Positions 46,910 through 58,559 of a stretch of 64,000 nt of DNA are shown one piece after another. The translations under genes and the position numbers were made by a program. Within the stretch, counting starts at the first letter, position 1. Each line of letters starts with the position of its first letter. Under the pieces are notes generated by a model. That model was not told where the DNA came from, did no database searches, and was given only the letters and a program-made list of their open reading frames with translations. The DNA comes from Rhodocollybia butyracea (Eukaryota > Basidiomycota > Agaricomycetes > Agaricales > Omphalotaceae): contig JADNRY010000143.1 in NCBI GenBank assembly GCA_015501585.1, positions 96,833-160,832 on the forward strand, read 5' to 3'.

Positions 46910-48102
46910 ATGTCGAAAACTATCAAGGACGTTACAGCCGGAACAGCGGGCGGTATCGCTCAAGTTCTCGTTGGCCAGCCCTTCGATATCGTCAAAGTGG
47001 TGAGTGGACTCCATGAGGCTTCATGGTGGTATTACATGTTCAAAGACATTATCTTGCTTTCATGAACTATAAAGCGAATGCAAACAGCACCGAAAGGTAC
47101 ATACTCAGGTATGGTGCACTGCGCTGGTGGGATTTTGAAGAACGAGGGTCCGTTGGCGTTTTACAAGGTGTGTACTTTTTCTCCACCTCCAGAACATGGT
47201 AATCAATACTTTTCAACAGGGTACCCTCACACCTCTCCTTGGAATCGGTGTCTGTGTCTCTATTCAATTCGGTGTTATCGAGTACATGAAACGTCATTTC
47301 ACCGACCAAAATATCGCTGCTGGAAAGGGAGGCCCTACAGGCAAAGACCTCAATGCTGGCCAGCTGGTAGCCTCAGGTGTCGCAGCAGGACTAGCCAATG
47401 GCTTCGTGTCAGGACCTGTCGAACATATCCGTATCCGTCAGTGTATATCATAGTCTCATAGTGCGCCATTAACGCCTATCGTTTATAACCAGGTCTCCAA
47501 ACACAACCATCCAAAAATCCTCCTTATAACGGGCCGTTCGATGCTATCAAGAAGATATACTCTGCCCACGGTATCAAAGGTATATTTAAAGGACAGGGTG
47601 TGACTTTTCTCCGGGAAGCCACCGGATATGGAGTGTATTTCCTTGCATACGAAAAACTTGTTCAGCGCGAAATGCGGGTGAAGGGTATAAAGAGGGAACA
47701 GATAAGCCCTGTCAACGCAGTGCTATACGGTGCAGCTGCTGGCTATGCTGTAGGTGTTAATCCTACTCCGATACTCCCGAAAGAACTGATGATTTCGCGG
47801 ATAGCTGTGGGCTGTAATCTATCCCATTGATATGATAAAATCTCGTATGCAGACCGATGGATTCACCCCCGAAACTGGCCGGAAATACGCTTCTTCTCTT
47901 GACTGTGTGAAACAGGTGTTGCGAGTTGATGGTCCTAGAGCGTTTTTGAGGGGTCTGGGACCGACGTTAATTAGGTGACTGACCACCTTCTTGCGATTAA
48001 GTCGTTTTTCTAAATCCTTATCTCTTTACTAGGTCTCCATTCGCTAACGGTGCCACATTCCTCGGTTTCGAGATGGCTAATCGATTCTTGAACTCTTTCT
48101 GA
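46910..48102 (+). CDS. Mitochondrial carrier, YMC1-like (organic/amino acid type)
   Basis: An inner-membrane solute carrier of 298 aa. Exons are 46910-46999, 47075-47167, 47220-47436, 47493-47749, 47805-47974 and 48033-48102, all GT-AG and frame-consistent. The three signature PX[DE]XX[KR] repeats are present: PFDIVKVRM near residue 24, PVEHIRIRL near the middle and PIDMIKSRM in the third repeat. Words such as FYKGTLTPLLGIGVCVSIQF and GVTFLREATGYGVYFLAYE resemble yeast YMC1/YMC2 carriers, which have been linked to glycine and glutamate handling. The exact substrate here is an inference. Full length, no lesion seen. Confidence 0.92.
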
Positions 48103-48395
48103 TTTTGGACGCGGTTATGTGTTGTCGATAGATTGGTCTCTGGTCAGAAAACCTTGCTGGTCGAGCCACGTAGATCCTATGTGAGTATCATACGATATAT
48201 TCCACATATAGATGCTTTGGCGTAATATATATTCTATAATTTGATTGGTATTTGCGGTCGTCAACTAATGTGAGAACTGTGTGTGTAGAAAGCTACCAGT
48301 AGCTTTTGTGTGTAAGCGCTTAGCTGGCAACAGACGCCCATACCCCTTGTGTTCAAAATCTATAACACCTCCTACATACCACCTCTATTTCGACT

Positions 48396-49315
<920 letters not shown>

Positions 49316-49732
49316 TATTGTTGTAAATACCCCCAATGTACTCGAGACTTTATTCCATTATATGACACTACAGCCGCCCAAAGCTTGAAATTTCTTCGCC
49401 AAATCAACGTGTTAACTAACGCATACCCTGTCCACGTCAGATATGAGAATCTTCTCAATCCTTGAATAGGTTACGCGCTTACGGCTCTTCCGAGTCACTG
49501 AGAACGAGTGAGTCGTCATAAGGATTTAATTGAAGTTGCATCTCTTTACGCTGATGTAGAGGCCGGCATTCCAAGGTCTGGTGTGGAACTTCGGCAACAT
49601 TTATCCTTTTAACCGCGAAGAACACAATGCGCTCAATAATGCTTATGCTCCATGAGAAGAAGTATCAACTGCGCTGCGCTAAAATCGTTCCATAAAAAGG
49701 CGAGATGAAGTCATGTATATCGTCAGTTAACC

Positions 49733-51459
49733 ATGGCTCCAATCTCTCATCGCATTCAGCGCAACGGCGTCCTTGGCTTGCCAAAGACTTCGCCCGCAAC
49801 CAAGACCTTAACTGAAGATTTGTTGCTCAAGGATGCGCAAGCTTACCACTGCTACTTCAATGACCGCGGTTTTCACAACCATCTCAGCCACCAGTATGTA
49901 AATTTCTACGAAATCGGTTCTTCGAGTTCGCCCCCTCATACTTTTTGCAGTCTCTTGACGGCTTATGATTTTGGAGCATCTCCTGGTCTTATTCAAAAGA
50001 TCTACGACATGGAAGCTCGTATTCAACGTCCGATTATACTGGAGGAGACAGACAAGAACATCCAGATTACTGACGAGAACTGGGTCCAATATATCGGAAA
50101 CCCGCAGTAAGTGTACCTGCTGTTGCGACTCCTGGATATATAGGACTGACCGTAAACTAGTGCTTATAACGGTTTTTTCACCTTCTTCCAGCACAAAGTT
50201 GCCACTGCTGGTGCTGTAAAGACCCTCGAAGAGTTTATCTTTTCACCAGCTGCTAATGAGAAAGGCAAAATCATGCTCGTACGTCTCATGGGCGGAGCGT
50301 AAGTCTAAAAGAACTTTGGGAAAGGCGTGTCGACTGAGTCCTGCTCTAGATTGCACCCTTTTATCCTCCTTGGAGTAAGTTGAATGTATCCTTGTGTATT
50401 GCCATAATAATCGGTTGAACTCAACTTGATAGTACGGCCTGGAATTTGGCAATGATCTGCTGATTACTACAGGTTCTTTCCCTTAAAACTTCTAGATGTA
50501 CCCTCTGATTGCCTATTTCAGGGATCGCAGAGGCCGCGGTTCACCTCCCCAATGCACCCGAGCTGTTTGAGAAAGAGGAGACGTCGGTTGACGGTTCCAA
50601 TGGGTTAACCGTTCTGGAAATCCTTGAGCTCGTTTATAAATCCTCCGTCCTCAAGCCGGTGAGGCCATCCAACCGGATGGTCCTTTTTGGAGATAACAGC
50701 CAGTCCATGCTTCAAGAAAACCCTGGTATTGCTGAAGATATTCGAGCTTTGTGCGCGAAGTTCCACGTTGATGAGTCTCTTGGAGACGCCGAGATGATGT
50801 CAAAGATTGAAGAAATTATCTGGGCTTCCGTTCTGATATTGTTTGCTACTGGGAAGGAAGGGAAAAAGCCTCGATTAGACTTTTTCCTCATGCATCTCGT
50901 CACTTCCTCGCTATTCCTCAGGTGTTATATCGACGTTTTGAAAAATCCCGCTCACAAAGTTGCGATCATTAAAGCGTTCTTTCCGGGTCTGTTGCTCTAC
51001 ACCATTGCTCGAGGTCGTCCGATCATCAATCCCCTTCTTCTCATGGCGGCATCCGACAAACCTCGTCCCCCGTATGTTTCCAGCTCTCCCTACAAAGTCG
51101 CTACGAGCGGTGGGGTAGGTGGTCCGCTTGATGACGAAAATTATAATCCTTGGCCAGCTCTCATCGATGCCTGTCAATATGCCTCCGACGTGCATGTAAC
51201 AAAGACGTTGCGGACGCTTGTTCTAGCTTCCAAGGAATATGGAGATACACCAGCTGGGGGGGTCATCGGGGCGTTCAAACGAGATAATCCGAAGGTTGAG
51301 ACACATCCCGGTATCGCTAAAGTTGATGGAACAGTTTTTGCTCGGGCTGCTGGAATCCTAATGGACTATACGGGCTGGAAGGTGTACGGCCAGGCAGAGA
51401 GGGAGGATTGGGATCGCACTGGACTTGGTTGGGAAGAGGCTTGGAATGATGAAGCTTGA
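49733..51459 (+). CDS. Questin oxidase-like protein
   Basis: A 485-aa protein of the questin oxidase-like family (formerly DUF4243), to which AflY- and GedK-type Baeyer-Villiger enzymes belong. Exons: 49733-49893, 49951-50106, 50161-50298, 50350-50374, 50433-50472, 50522-51459, all GT-AG and in frame. Family blocks are YFNDRGFHNHLSHHLLTAYD, the start region with ITDENWVQYIGNPHAYNGF, LMGGALHPFILLGYGLEFGN with its conserved histidine, and LDFFLMHLVTSSLFLRCYID. The C-terminal DRTGLGWEEAW is also typical. No other biosynthetic genes surround it, so a link to aromatic polyketide cleavage cannot be claimed. The substrate is unknown. Confidence 0.9.
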
Positions 51460-52537
51460 ACTACGAGAAAACGTAGCATGCACTCCAGTTGCCCTCGTAA
51501 TTGTAATAAATTGTAATAAATCACTTTCAAGTCGTTACATCGAACAACCAAAGTTCGGAACCTGAGCTAGAATTTGTGCTGGCTGATACTCCTCTTCTGA
51601 CACCTGCTCGAGGACTTACAGCACCGTCCGATCTAGATCCGATGTCTCTAGCTACTACTAAGTGTGCCATCCGACAAACCAGGGTCCATGGTGTCGTTTA
51701 TATGAGCCCAAATATATAATACGGCCGAGAGCGAGAGGGAGGTTGTTCTCAGCCACCATGACACAAGCCCGCTATTTCGCTAATTAGGAGGAATACTAAG
51801 TACAGCGACGAGGAAGAAAATGAAGGTCCCAATGCGGAAGACGAGACCAATATGAAACTAATTCTTTGCTTTCAGGAGTTTCATACAACCGCCCTAAAGC
51901 CTACGTACCATTTCGTACTAAGTTAGAACCGTGTATTCTTTGCAGTGTATCGCTGTTCCGAACCCACTGGTCAAGCCTACATAGTAGCTGCTATCCACAG
52001 TCTGGACAGTGACAATTAGAGAATAATTACTGCAACTCCGTCGGAGTCATGGCGCCATGAAATTCCTAACCATGCGAGCAGTGTGGTTATCCGCGAGGGA
52101 CATGGCTCCACTCTAAACGGAAACAATCCGAAAACAGGATGTAATCAAAGCATTAGTAGTCTACTTTGCGAAGTGCAAGGAAGATTTTAACTTTGCATTG
52201 AGCATTTTCTCTTCCGTGCAACTTCCGAATCGTCCGATGATATAGTGTGTACGTACTATAATTATGGTCATACGCGTACTCTTTCCGCATCTCAATCTGG
52301 CTTCAGGCTATATCCAAGAGGGAAACGACTCCGCTCTAAACGCAAGCTTGGGAAAACAGTCCGGAAGCAGGATTTCAAAAGGCATTCATAACATTCATAT
52401 CCTACTTACCCTTCAAGCTGGCGGGAGGTGCAAGGAGGAACCCTTAATCTTGCATTGAGCATTTACACTTCCGAGCAACTTCCGAGTCGGCCGATGATAT
52501 ATGTACTAGTATACTTATGGATCATGGTCATACAGGA
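51460..52537. repeat. Intergenic with dispersed CTCTAAACG repeats
   Basis: Two diverged copies of a roughly 170-base sequence lie at about 52080-52250 and 52320-52500. Shared words are CTCTAAACG, AAGCAGGAT-like, GCATTGAGCATTT, CTTCCG..GCAACTTCCGA and CCGATGATATA. A third, shorter copy lies at 53728-53835. No gene is supported. The family is unknown. Confidence 0.6.
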
Positions 52538-52545
52538 CCTCAAGC

Positions 52546-53696
52546 TTCCCAGTGAAAAGCCGCACCGAGCTGATCTGGGAATTTCCGGCATATCCGAGTA
52601 GCTCTGGGTAGCGCTGAGCAGGTCTGTGTACAGCTGGCCAAATGAGGGGCAAATTTTGTTTCAATTCAATCCATGTTACACCCGTGAGAGATATATTCTG
52701 AATAATCGAGTTCGAGTTTGAGCTAGTAGCGCCGTGTGCAACTTTTGAGCTCAAGTATTCGAGTTAGTCTTTCGCTTTGTCTTTGTCGCTCTGAGTCCCA
52801 AATTTCCGGCCCGGCTCAACATGTGATAAGCTTCGACACTTTAAAAAAAATTCCATCGCTCTTTCTCTCTTCACTGCCATTTCAACTTCTCCAAGTTAAG
52901 GCTCTGTGCAAGCTGGCTCAAATTCTCGAGATTTACTCTTCAACATATCCTCAACCCACTTTAAACTCTTGACTCAAGCATGGATTCATTGGGCTAGGCT
53001 ATTCCCAAGGTGAGCTATTTTAACCTTTTCTTGAATAATCTCTTGAACAATTTTTTTTTTGATTAGCTCTCGCTGGTTTGTTGATGTCGTATCACGCTGG
53101 TACGCTGCATTCTACCACTTTCATCTTTTCCTCTATACGTCAAAGGTGAGCTATCTTTACTTATTCTTTGGAGCTCAGTCTTTGGATAACCTTCTCTCGC
53201 TGTAGCCCGTTAGCCTCTCAGAGTTGTTTCAACAAGTCAATATCCCAATGTGCCAACATGTCATATAACACTTGTAACCATGCACTGTAGATGTAGCACT
53301 GCCCTTACACATGTTTCTCTGTAGTCAGCTTAATGTATGTATATGTAGTATGTGTCGTATTCGTACGTATTTGTAGTAGTTGATATCTCAATACATTCAC
53401 TCAGACCATCCCAGACCATCATAATTTCAGTAATATGTAATAAGTATTATGTGCAGCTAAGCCCAGATGATCCCAGATGATCCCAGAGAAACTCAATTGT
53501 ATAGAAAAACCAAATTTTCATTTTCAGTGTGATTTTGGTCAGATATACCCAGATATACCCAGACCAGCCCAGACCACAACATAGGAAATGGCCAAATTCT
53601 GGGATTATCCGCAAGACGGATAATCCCAGTTCATCCCAGATATTCCCAGCACATGTTGGCACATGTCAGCTCAGGCCGGCGGGGGTTTTCACTGGG
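52546..53696. mobile_element. hAT-like non-autonomous element, 1.15 kb
   Basis: An 8-bp direct repeat, CCTCAAGC, flanks the unit (52538-52545 and 53697-53704). The ends are inverted repeats: CCCAGTGAAAAGCC at the left (52548) and, on the minus strand, CCCAGTGAAAACCC at the right. An 8-bp duplication with CAGTG-type termini fits the hAT superfamily. No transposase frame is present. The interior has short tandem words (CCCAGATGATCCCAGATGAT near 53460, CAGATATACCCAGATATACC near 53540) and a GT/TA-rich part near 53330. Confidence 0.8.
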
Positions 53697-53704
53697 CCTC
53701 AAGC

Positions 53705-56267
53705 CGAGTTGGGATGTGGAGGTAGAGTAGAGGGAAATGGCTCCACTCTAAACGCAAGCTCGGACTCAAAGCGATCCGGGAGCAGCATGTGAGAGGAGCA
53801 CTCAAAGCATACATAGACTTCGGCCAATGATATGTAGTAATAGTTGTATATGAGCCTATATGCATGCATACAGCCCATACTCGTTTGTGTACAGTGTTCA
53901 TCATATCTAGAAAGAACCCCTGAGGCTTGAGGCATACTTAGGATACTAGCTACTCTGTATGTTTGCTGAATTCATTTAGAATACTCAGGTACTCTGAGCA
54001 TCTTGTTACGAAAGGCCACCGGCTGCCGATCAGCCCTTCCGCACCACTGTAAGCCGTTTTTGACAGCCTATCATCAGCAATTTAGCGCGCGCCTATCTAC
54101 GCTCCCAATGAACTACCCTAGAAGTTCTAGAAAGCCCTATCCAGCCCTACCCCTAAGTATCAAGCCTGTTAAAGCTCTGGATTTTTTAATTTTTAGCTGA
54201 CTCGGAACATGATTCAAACGGCTCAGAATCGCGCTCCTGGTTTCCCAGGTGTTCTTGCCACTTGTGGCTAGCAGCTCTGAGGCTGAAAGGGAGTCTTGTT
54301 TGAATTCAGACTTGTTTTCCACCTGCCTTCACTCTCATTCAATGGAGCCTTGGAAGGGCTGATCCCTTATTCCCAGTGTGCCAGCTCTTCCTAGTCACGT
54401 TCAGACTTGTTCTCAAATCAACGCATAACCTGTCCACATCAGACATGAGATTTCTCAACTTGCGAGTGTGGGCCATTGCGCAGGGCGCGTGGCAGGTACG
54501 AGTCCTGTAAAATGCTGGTTATTATTTAAATAGATACTATATTTTGCAGTACGCAGCAGCAGAAGGCTGGTATGTATCTGGTTCCAGTGACATTTCTGAT
54601 ACACAAGTTACACTCCCTTATTGGCACTGAGATGCACAGGTAGAATATTGCTCTCATTGCCATTCACAATTCCAACGCTGGAAACTGTGGAATTGTGAGG
54701 ATGTGACATGGTGATGATCCAAGCGTATGACGAACCAGACACAGGGATGTAAAGCACAATCCGATAAGACTTGAGAATTAGTAAAGTTCAGGGAACAGTC
54801 AGGTGTTCCTTTGTCCCAAATTGAGCACATAGAATAAAACAAAAAGATGGTACACTAGAAAGCTTCACGTTGGCTTCAATTCTACCTCAAACATTGCTAA
54901 AAGTAACCAGGCCATTTCTAATTGAGAATTGAGCTTTGGAGGACATGGAATGAAAATAGTTTCACACTTGTTCACAATGGCTCTGTTGGAGCTCTTCAAC
55001 TACATCGAAATAGATTTCATTATTGTTGTATTGCATGCCAGTTTTTCACCAAGATAGTGGAGAAGAAAATGGGCCCGCTGCGGCCCCAGCACCAAATCCA
55101 GAATTGATAGTAGAATTGAAATTTGTACCAGTGACATTTCAGAGTGGCTTGTTGAGCAAAGAAGGTGGAATAACAATGTCACAGAGTGCATTGGAGTATG
55201 TAGTGAGAAAATGGCCTCCTGCATCCAGTGTTTCTTCAAACAGCTGATAACACCTCTATAAGTGGACACGTTGATGAAAAAGGCTCAATACATATTTGGC
55301 ACACAATATCAAAGTTATCCTTGAGGGTAGCAGCAGACACTGTTCCAAGATATTCTTGTAATGTATCGATAAAAGTTTGCAGAAAAGCAAAAGCAAACAA
55401 TGGGTCCACTGTTCAGGATGAGAGCGAGTTTGTTCCAGAGAAAACTATCACTCACCGTTGCCACTGATAGGACACAGAAATCTCATATCTCCGACCTCAA
55501 CGTGACAGCATGCACTTGGATTTGCAGAATTGTAAGGTGCCACGTATATCACTGGGTCAACGTCTTCAGAACAATCTGCCTTTTGCAGAGCATTATTTAC
55601 AGCGTTGATGTGCAAGAGCAGGTAAGCTGTGGTACTAGACCGAAATCCAGACTGTATGAGTCAGTTCCACGATAATTCTTGACCCGTCTTGCCCAAGAAA
55701 TGAACCAAGAACTGTGGAGAGGTGGAGGGTGGGCGACTGGGTGGGGGAGGCCGTGAACCCATAGACATTTGCAACCGCCACTGGTATGCCTTGTCGTCGG
55801 TGAGATTGCGTTCAGTCTGAGATGGGACCGATGCTCGAGGATTACTGTTGCTAATTCCACGTTTTTTGTTGTATGTGCGCAACCTGGTCACAGCTGTCAT
55901 CATGAACCGACCTGTATTTTTTTTGGTAAATTTCTGCTTAATGAGTTTGTAGATACATACCACTTTTACGCAGCAGTTTTCATTGTTGTCGAGGGAATAT
56001 TTGCTGTCCAAGTAATAGCTCAGGATCTTTCACGTTCCGCATTTCTTTGTACCTCTGTATTTCACAGCATTCACCACAAGATGGGAACAATTTCAGCAAT
56101 TTACCCATTGCACACAAATCTTTTCTGTGCTTGGGAAAGTACCCTGCATACTGCATCCAGATGAGAACCCAAGGTTAGCGCATGGCGAAAGTTGCCCTGA
56201 AACGAAAAAAAACAAGAAACTGAGTTGATTTAATAATGGAATGTTGAGGAGCTGTAAGTTGGATGAC
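53705..56267. other. Intergenic, no supported gene
   Basis: Includes the third CTCTAAACG repeat copy (53728-53835). A stretch at 54418-54460 resembles 49422-49450 (AACGCAT..CCTGTCCAC.TCAGA.ATGAGA). A coding-like plus-strand frame at 55023-55247 (AAAPAPNPELIVELKFVPVT) has no recognised family. Nothing else stands out. Confidence 0.4.
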
Positions 56268-56894
56268 AGTTAAGATCGTGCAAGACCAAAGGGATCTGAT
56301 CGGTATCCGATAGGTATGTATTGACGAAGTAGGTCTTGGACCAATATCGGAGATCAAAGAAGAAGTGGGACGTGCAGTATAGCTATTAGCTAGACCCTCG
56401 TCACGCCGAATAGTCCCAAGATGAAGTTCAGGAGACAAAGATAGATTCGGCCGACGAGTAAGACAGAAGAAAGATAGACTAGGGCGGAACTTAGTCGGAC
56501 AGAAGGTCTGGTTTATCCAAGTTGATATTTAAACTGAGGACTACTGTACAAGGTTGTACTACTTATATACTAGGAGTCTGGGGCTTCCGGATTGGTAGAA
56601 GACAATAGTCGGAAATGTATACGGAAGACCGAAGTAAGTAATACAATCATAAGACAATAATACTCAATAGATTGGAAAGGGAATATAATCGAAAGATAAT
56701 AAGAACCAATTAGAAAGTAATCCAAAAGGTCCGATGGCGGTATGTCATCGGACGAGATAAGAGATAAGATAGGAAGATAACGAAAAGAGATAAGATGACG
56801 GAAATAGACGGGATGGAATCGGAATGGTGCTGGGATGATAGTAGAGGTGATCTGGCGATGATCCAAGAGATGCCGATGCGGCGTGGTCGTAACA
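56268..56894 (-). repeat. 3' LTR of the Gypsy element
   Basis: A 627-bp LTR. On the minus strand it starts TGTTACGACC and ends near CTTAAC. The sequence just inside it (56895-56911, minus strand) is a purine tract, AAGAGGGGGATAC, the expected plus-strand primer. Confidence 0.88.
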
Positions 56895-57073
56895 GTATCC
56901 CCCTCTTAGGCTTGAGCCTTCAAAAGCCTCTAAGTCCAGAGCCGAAGTCGGACCAATAGGGTGTCGGCTGAGAGTCAGGGTCACTGTGATGTGAGAAAGT
57001 CTAGAAGATTCTAAGACATCACCAAGATCTCCGCTTATTGTTCCTGTGATCCTATAGAGTCTAAGTGCCTGGG

Positions 57074-57081
57074 TATATAAG
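57074..57081 (+). promoter_or_regulatory. TATA box of the antisense gene in the Gypsy element
   Basis: TATATAAG on the plus strand, 53 bases before the ATG at 57135, whose context is CACCATGA. It lies inside the element, outside the LTR. Confidence 0.6.
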
Positions 57082-57134
57082 GTCATGCCAAAATCCAAAA
57101 TTTCCCTAAGTACCCCCATCATTTTACTATCACC

Positions 57135-57656
57135 ATGACTTCTTGCGCCAACTCTCACGTATCCGACGACTCTGATGAGGAATTCAGGAAGGCCAAGGAA
57201 GCAGCAGCGGAAGCGAAGCCTTTAGTCGAAAGGAAGGTGGCCGAGCGGGCGGCAAAGAAGGAGAAAAAGCGACAGGAGGAGGCAGCAGCAGCAGCAGCAG
57301 CAACAGCAGCGGAAGCCGAGCGGCTCCGTTTACTCGTTGAAGAGCAGCAGAGGGAGGCGGAGAGGGCAGCGGCCGAGCTGGCAGCGAGGGAAGCCAGCAA
57401 AAAGGCTGAGCGAGAGAGGAAGGCCAAGGAGAAGCGGACGGCCGAGACTCTCCGGGCGTACAAAATTGCCAAGTCCAAGGCAGCGTCGGCCGATGAAAAG
57501 GCAAGCAAGGAGAGAGAGAAAAGGATGGTGGCTGCCTTGCGGCGCCAGCAGGAAGGGGAGAAGGAAAATGTTGCGGGGCCGAGTACCCCAAGTGGGTTGA
57601 AGAGGAAGAGAGCGGCGCCGAAGTCGGCCGCAAGGGTGAGTCCGTTTGGGACTTGA
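57135..57656 (+). CDS. Antisense ORF 1 of the Gypsy element: charged coiled coil
   Basis: 173 codons on the strand opposite to gag and pol. After a short acidic start (SHVSDDSDEEFRKAKE) it is almost wholly Ala/Glu/Lys/Arg-rich and should form a long coiled coil (residues 15-145). It then ends in a basic patch (GLKRKRAAPKSAAR). A good GT-AG intron (57636-57685, GTGAGT..TGTAG) lies at its end. Splicing would fuse it towards the zinc-cluster frame, but the joined frame is off by one base (see the next entry). It has its own TATA box. Its position and orientation suggest an element-borne accessory gene. Confidence 0.65.
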   Translation: MTSCANSHVSDDSDEEFRKAKEAAAEAKPLVERKVAERAAKKEKKRQEEAAAAAAATAAEAERLRLLVEEQQREAERAAAELAAREASKKAERERKAKEKRTAETLRAYKIAKSKAASADEKASKEREKRMVAALRRQQEGEKENVAGPSTPSGLKRKRAAPKSAARVSPFGT

Positions 57657-57726
57657 AAGTTTTTTCTTTTCTAACCCATTGTAGGTCCCCGATGCAGGTC
57701 CCGAGGATGATCCTCCATCCCCGACA

Positions 57727-58188
57727 ATGGCGACGACAAACCGGAGCCAAAAGAAGCCGAAGAAGAGCGGTAAGAAGTGCGTTCGGTGCGAGGCGAAGGA
57801 GTTGGGTTGTACTCAGCGAGGCAGGAAGACCGAGGCCTGCTCCGAGTGCAACACTTCAAAGGTAAAGTGTTTGCTCATCGGCTGGGAAAGCCAAAGGAAG
57901 GTGGAGGTAGAGAGCGAGGGTTTATTGGCGGAGGTGGCGGGATTGCGAGCGGAGGTTGCTCGGCTCTCGAGCACGTTGGAGGAGCAGGTCAGAGGCCTGA
58001 TGGCGGAACTGTTGGCCCTCCGACGTTTCTTAGTTGGTACGTGCCAGGGCTTTCAGGAGGAGGGAAGGCCAACTTGGACCCTGTCGAGGCCGAAGCCCAA
58101 GTCAAAGGGAAAAGGGAAGGAGAAGGAAACGGGAGAGAAGGATCCGGAGGAAGGAGGTGATGAAGATGGAGAGGGAGAGGAAGAGTAG
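57727..58188 (+). CDS. Antisense ORF 2 of the Gypsy element: Zn(II)2Cys6-like protein
   Basis: 153 codons. Residues 18-48 hold six cysteines spaced C-X2-C-X6-C-X9-C-X2-C-X6-C, which fits the Zn(II)2Cys6 DNA-binding cluster of fungal transcription factors, with basic residues around it (CVRCEAKELGC .. ACSECNTSKVKC). A leucine-rich helix follows (EGLLAEVAGLRAEVARL), a possible dimerisation coil, then a Lys/Glu-rich acidic tail. It is very probably the second exon of the gene starting at 57135. The frame differs by one base; one extra C in the run at 57720-57722 would restore it. As it stands the two parts are separate frames. Confidence 0.65.
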   Translation: MATTNRSQKKPKKSGKKCVRCEAKELGCTQRGRKTEACSECNTSKVKCLLIGWESQRKVEVESEGLLAEVAGLRAEVARLSSTLEEQVRGLMAELLALRRFLVGTCQGFQEEGRPTWTLSRPKPKSKGKGKEKETGEKDPEEGGDEDGEGEEE

Positions 58189-58559
58189 GTAGAGAGCCGT
58201 CGGCTGAAGCCTCGGACCTTCGTAATAATTTTTTGGACTTTGTAGTTTTTTGTATTTTTTTGTTTTATCGTACGGAAAGCTGTCGGCCCGTAAGGGCATA
58301 AAAGTAATTGTATATAATATAGAAAAAGTTTTTGTTTTTTTAAACTTGAGTGAAATGTAAGGATTAAAGTGAGTTTAAATGCGGCCGAAGCTGGAATCGG
58401 AAAAGTCGGAATGACTTTGAAAAGAAAATGATAAGAGAAAAGGGTGATTGCTCAATTTGCTATCACGGCAATCGAACCCCTCCGACGTCCATTGTTGGAC
58501 GCTTGGAAAAGTGATGTAAAAATCAAAAATATAAGTACGCACAAGGACTAAGTAGGTCC

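Noticed and set aside
49733..51459. A secondary-metabolite cluster around the questin oxidase-like gene.
   Set aside because: Neighbours are a Rab GTPase and a mitochondrial carrier; no polyketide synthase, oxidase or regulator is near.
57155..57750. Long minus-strand frames opposite the antisense gene (Ala/Ser- or Pro/Leu-rich).
   Set aside because: They mirror the GCA/GAG-rich coiled-coil codons. The plus strand has the TATA box, intron and cysteine cluster.
58436..58520. Possible tRNA gene because of a GGTTCGATTGCC word on the minus strand.
   Set aside because: No A-box at the right distance and no cloverleaf could be formed. It lies at the decayed 3' end of the Gypsy pol region.
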